Source: Geomonas limicola (lineage in GTDB: Bacteria > Desulfobacterota > Desulfuromonadia > Geobacterales > Geobacteraceae). From it: DNA of 64,000 bases. The stretch lies in assembly GCF_014193675.1 (NCBI RefSeq), contig NZ_BLXZ01000005.1, positions 186,001 to 250,000 on the forward strand, given 5' to 3'. Shown here one piece after another: positions 62,412 to 64,000 of this stretch; within the stretch, counting starts at the first letter, position 1, and each line of letters opens with the position of its first letter. Both the position numbers and the translations under genes were made by a program. The notes beneath the pieces were generated by a model. It did not search any database, had not been told where the DNA came from, and saw nothing but the letters and a program-made list of their open reading frames with translations.

Positions 62412-64000
62412 CAGTGCCTCTGCAACTCGACGGCACCCGGGCGGATGTCCAGCGGCTTGATGCCCCAGATCTCCCGGGCGTACTCTTCTATGGTCCGGTC
62501 GCTGGAGAATTTCCCCATGCCGGCAGTGTTCAGGATGGCGCGGCGGGTCCACTCGTCCTGGTTCAGGAAGACTTCGCCTACCTGCTCCTGGCAGGTAAGG
62601 TACGAGGCGTAGTCGGCCAGGAGCATGTAGTGGTCGCCCAGGTTCAAAAGGGAATCCGTGATGGGGTGAAACAGTTCGGGGGTTCCGGGTGAGAAGAAGC
62701 CGGAAGATATCATGTCCAAAACGCGTCTGAGCTCCAGGTTGCTGTTGTAGTATTCCTTCGGGTTGTAGCCGCGCCCTTTCAGTTCGGCAACTTCGGCGGC
62801 GGTGAGACCGAAGATGAAGATGTTGTCCCGGCCGACCTCTTCCATGATCTCGATGTTGGCGCCGTCCAGGGTGCCGATGGTGAGCGCGCCGTTCAGGGCG
62901 AACTTCATGTTGCCGGTCCCCGAGGCCTCGGTCCCAGCGGTGGAGATCTGTTCGGAGAGGTCCGAGGCGGGGAAGATCTTCTCGGCCAGCGACACGCCGT
63001 AGTTTGCCAGGAAGACCACCTTGATCCGCCCGGCGACGTCCGGGTCGCGGTTCACCACCTCGGCAACCGAGGTGATCAGCCGGATGATCAGCTTCGCGAT
63101 GGCGTAGGAGGGGGCCGCCTTGCCGGCAAAGATGAAGGTACGCGGCACCACGCGGGCCTGCGGGTTGTCCTTGATCCGGTTGAAGAGGGTGATGATGTGC
63201 AGGACGTTCAAAAGCTGGCGCTTGTACTCGTGGATCCGTTTCACCTGCACGTCGAACATGGAGTCCGGATCGACCACGATGCCGCTGTGTTTCAGGATGT
63301 AGGCGCAGAGCGCTTCCTTGTTGGCGCGCTTCACCTCTTTCCAGCGCCCGGCGAATTCCGGGTCCCCCGCCACCGCGCGCAGCTTCTCCAGTTCGTAGAG
63401 GTCGCGGGTCCAGGCGTCGCCGATGTACTCGTCGATCAAGCCGGAGAGTAGCGGGTTGGACATCTTGAGCCAGCGCCGCTGGGTGATGCCGTTGGTCTTG
63501 TTGTTGAAGCGCTCCGGGTACATCTCGAAAAAGTCGCGGAACAGTTCGTGTTTCAGGATCTCGGTGTGCAGGGCGGCCACGCCGTTCACCGAGTGGCTCC
63601 CCACGATGGCCAGGTGCGCCATGCGGATCTTGCGCTCCCAGTGCTCCTCGACGATGGACATGCGGGCGATGCGCTCCGGGTCGTCCGGGAAGCGGGCTTG
63701 GATGTCCTTGATGAAGCGGTCGTTGATGTCGTAGACGATCTGCAGGTGGCGCGGCAGGATCTGCTCGAAGAACCAGACCGGCCACTGCTCCAAAGCCTCG
63801 GGGAGGATGGTGTGGTTGGTGTAGCCGAAAACCTTGCGGGTGATCTCCCAGGCCTCGTCGAAGCTCATGCCGTTCAGGTCGATGAGCACCCGCATCAGTT
63901 CGGGGATCGCGAGGGCCGGGTGGGTGTCGTTCAACTGGATGGCGACCTTGTCCGGGAGGAGCTTCAGGTCGTTGTGCTTTTTCTTGAAGCGGTACAAGAC
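62411..64000 (-). CDS. glgP: Glycogen/alpha-glucan phosphorylase (C-terminal part, cut by window edge)
   Basis: A 528-residue frame from the window edge to TGA at 62411-62413. It covers the C-terminal two-thirds of a maltodextrin/glycogen phosphorylase: [50 protein letters not shown], and the PLP site [20 protein letters not shown] (the lysine after GNM). It releases glucose 1-phosphate from storage glucan. The 5' end lies beyond base 64000. It is co-transcribed with rarA. Confidence 0.95.
   Translation of the reverse strand, partial: VLYRFKKKHNDLKLLPDKVAIQLNDTHPALAIPELMRVLIDLNGMSFDEAWEITRKVFGYTNHTILPEALEQWPVWFFEQILPRHLQIVYDINDRFIKDIQARFPDDPERIARMSIVEEHWERKIRMAHLAIVGSHSVNGVAALHTEILKHELFRDFFEMYPERFNNKTNGITQRRWLKMSNPLLSGLIDEYIGDAWTRDLYELEKLRAVAGDPEFAGRWKEVKRANKEALCAYILKHSGIVVDPDSMFDVQVKRIHEYKRQLLNVLHIITLFNRIKDNPQARVVPRTFIFAGKAAPSYAIAKLIIRLITSVAEVVNRDPDVAGRIKVVFLANYGVSLAEKIFPASDLSEQISTAGTEASGTGNMKFALNGALTIGTLDGANIEIMEEVGRDNIFIFGLTAAEVAELKGRGYNPKEYYNSNLELRRVLDMISSGFFSPGTPELFHPITDSLLNLGDHYMLLADYASYLTCQEQVGEVFLNQDEWTRRAILNTAGMGKFSSDRTIEEYAREIWGIKPLDIRPGAVELQRH

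Noticed and set aside
61098..63785. A single open frame of 895 residues joining a novel N-terminal region to RarA
   Set aside because: The first ~458 residues lie antisense-frame within glgP and have no family resemblance, while glgP is full-length in its own frame. RarA begins at ATG 62411, overlapping the glgP stop by one base.

Overview
The window is a GC-rich chromosomal segment of a Gram-negative, anaerobe-type bacterium. Gene content points to the Desulfuromonadia/Geobacteraceae (Geobacter, Citrifermentans or Geomonas type). Support comes from two bacteriohemerythrins, a GAF-type PtsP, an oxygen-sensitive glycyl radical enzyme with its activase, an AmmeMemoRadiSam radical SAM enzyme, PAS proteins with Cys clusters, heptose/LPS sugar genes and outer-membrane barrels. 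The lineage is an inference from gene families; no rRNA or tRNA gene was seen. There is no CRISPR array, prophage or insertion sequence. Nearly all coding capacity is explained by ordinary, tightly packed genes with good Shine-Dalgarno sites.

Layout. 0-8 kb: ptsP (cut by the left edge), a TPR protein, a flavin oxidoreductase, a YtxH protein, a DUF3047 protein, purC and a PpiD-like periplasmic chaperone. 7.8-11.4 kb: mreB, a glycosyltransferase, gmhA and gmhB (cell shape and LPS heptose). 11.5-13.1 kb: a TSUP permease and an unknown protein. 13.3-17.9 kb: slyX, an aldo/keto reductase-ferredoxin fusion, a glycyl radical activase and a glycyl radical enzyme. All active-site residues I can recall for trans-4-hydroxy-L-proline dehydratase (HypD) are present in the latter at a constant numbering offset. 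18-23 kb: hemerythrin, homocysteine S-methyltransferase, a DUF1653 protein, a PAS-GGDEF protein and a soluble PAS chemoreceptor. The last two have sigma-28-like promoters. 22.5-32.5 kb (mostly minus strand): a PAS protein with a Cys cluster, glutathione peroxidase, an SDR, a 1004-residue metalloprotease/propeller/beta-barrel protein, an FlK-like thioesterase, a MuiA-like protein, an outer-membrane barrel, a haloacid dehalogenase and a second hemerythrin. 32.7-44.3 kb: two very long SNF2-family ATPases flank the agmatine-to-putrescine genes aguA and aguB and nudC. A sigma-28-type promoter followed by a terminator between nudC and the second SNF2 gene may encode a small RNA. 44.5-47 kb: an anti-sigma-type ATPase, sfsA and a PhnA-like zinc ribbon. 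47-54.2 kb: rfbA, an rfbC-like cupin, mreC, mreD, mrdA (PBP2), rodA and a DUF3524 glycosyltransferase related to tRNA-queuosine mannosyltransferases. 54.5-64 kb: a 51-residue zinc ribbon, an AmrS-type radical SAM enzyme, plsC, rnhA, an HNH nuclease, a HAD phosphatase, a TPR protein, a VOC protein, pfkA, rarA and glgP (cut by the right edge).

How parts fit together. Two blocks (mreB to gmhB; rfbA to rodA) serve envelope growth and LPS sugar supply. The 13-18 kb operon looks like anaerobic hydroxyproline use feeding pyrroline-5-carboxylate. aguA and aguB supply putrescine. pfkA and glgP are central carbon/glycogen genes. The most interesting items are the HypD operon, the sigma-28 promoters and possible sRNA, a 10-bp tandem duplication that moves the best-placed start codon of the VOC gene out of frame, the protease-propeller-barrel fusion, and an inverted array of GGGATAA-type repeats at 27.5-27.9 kb.
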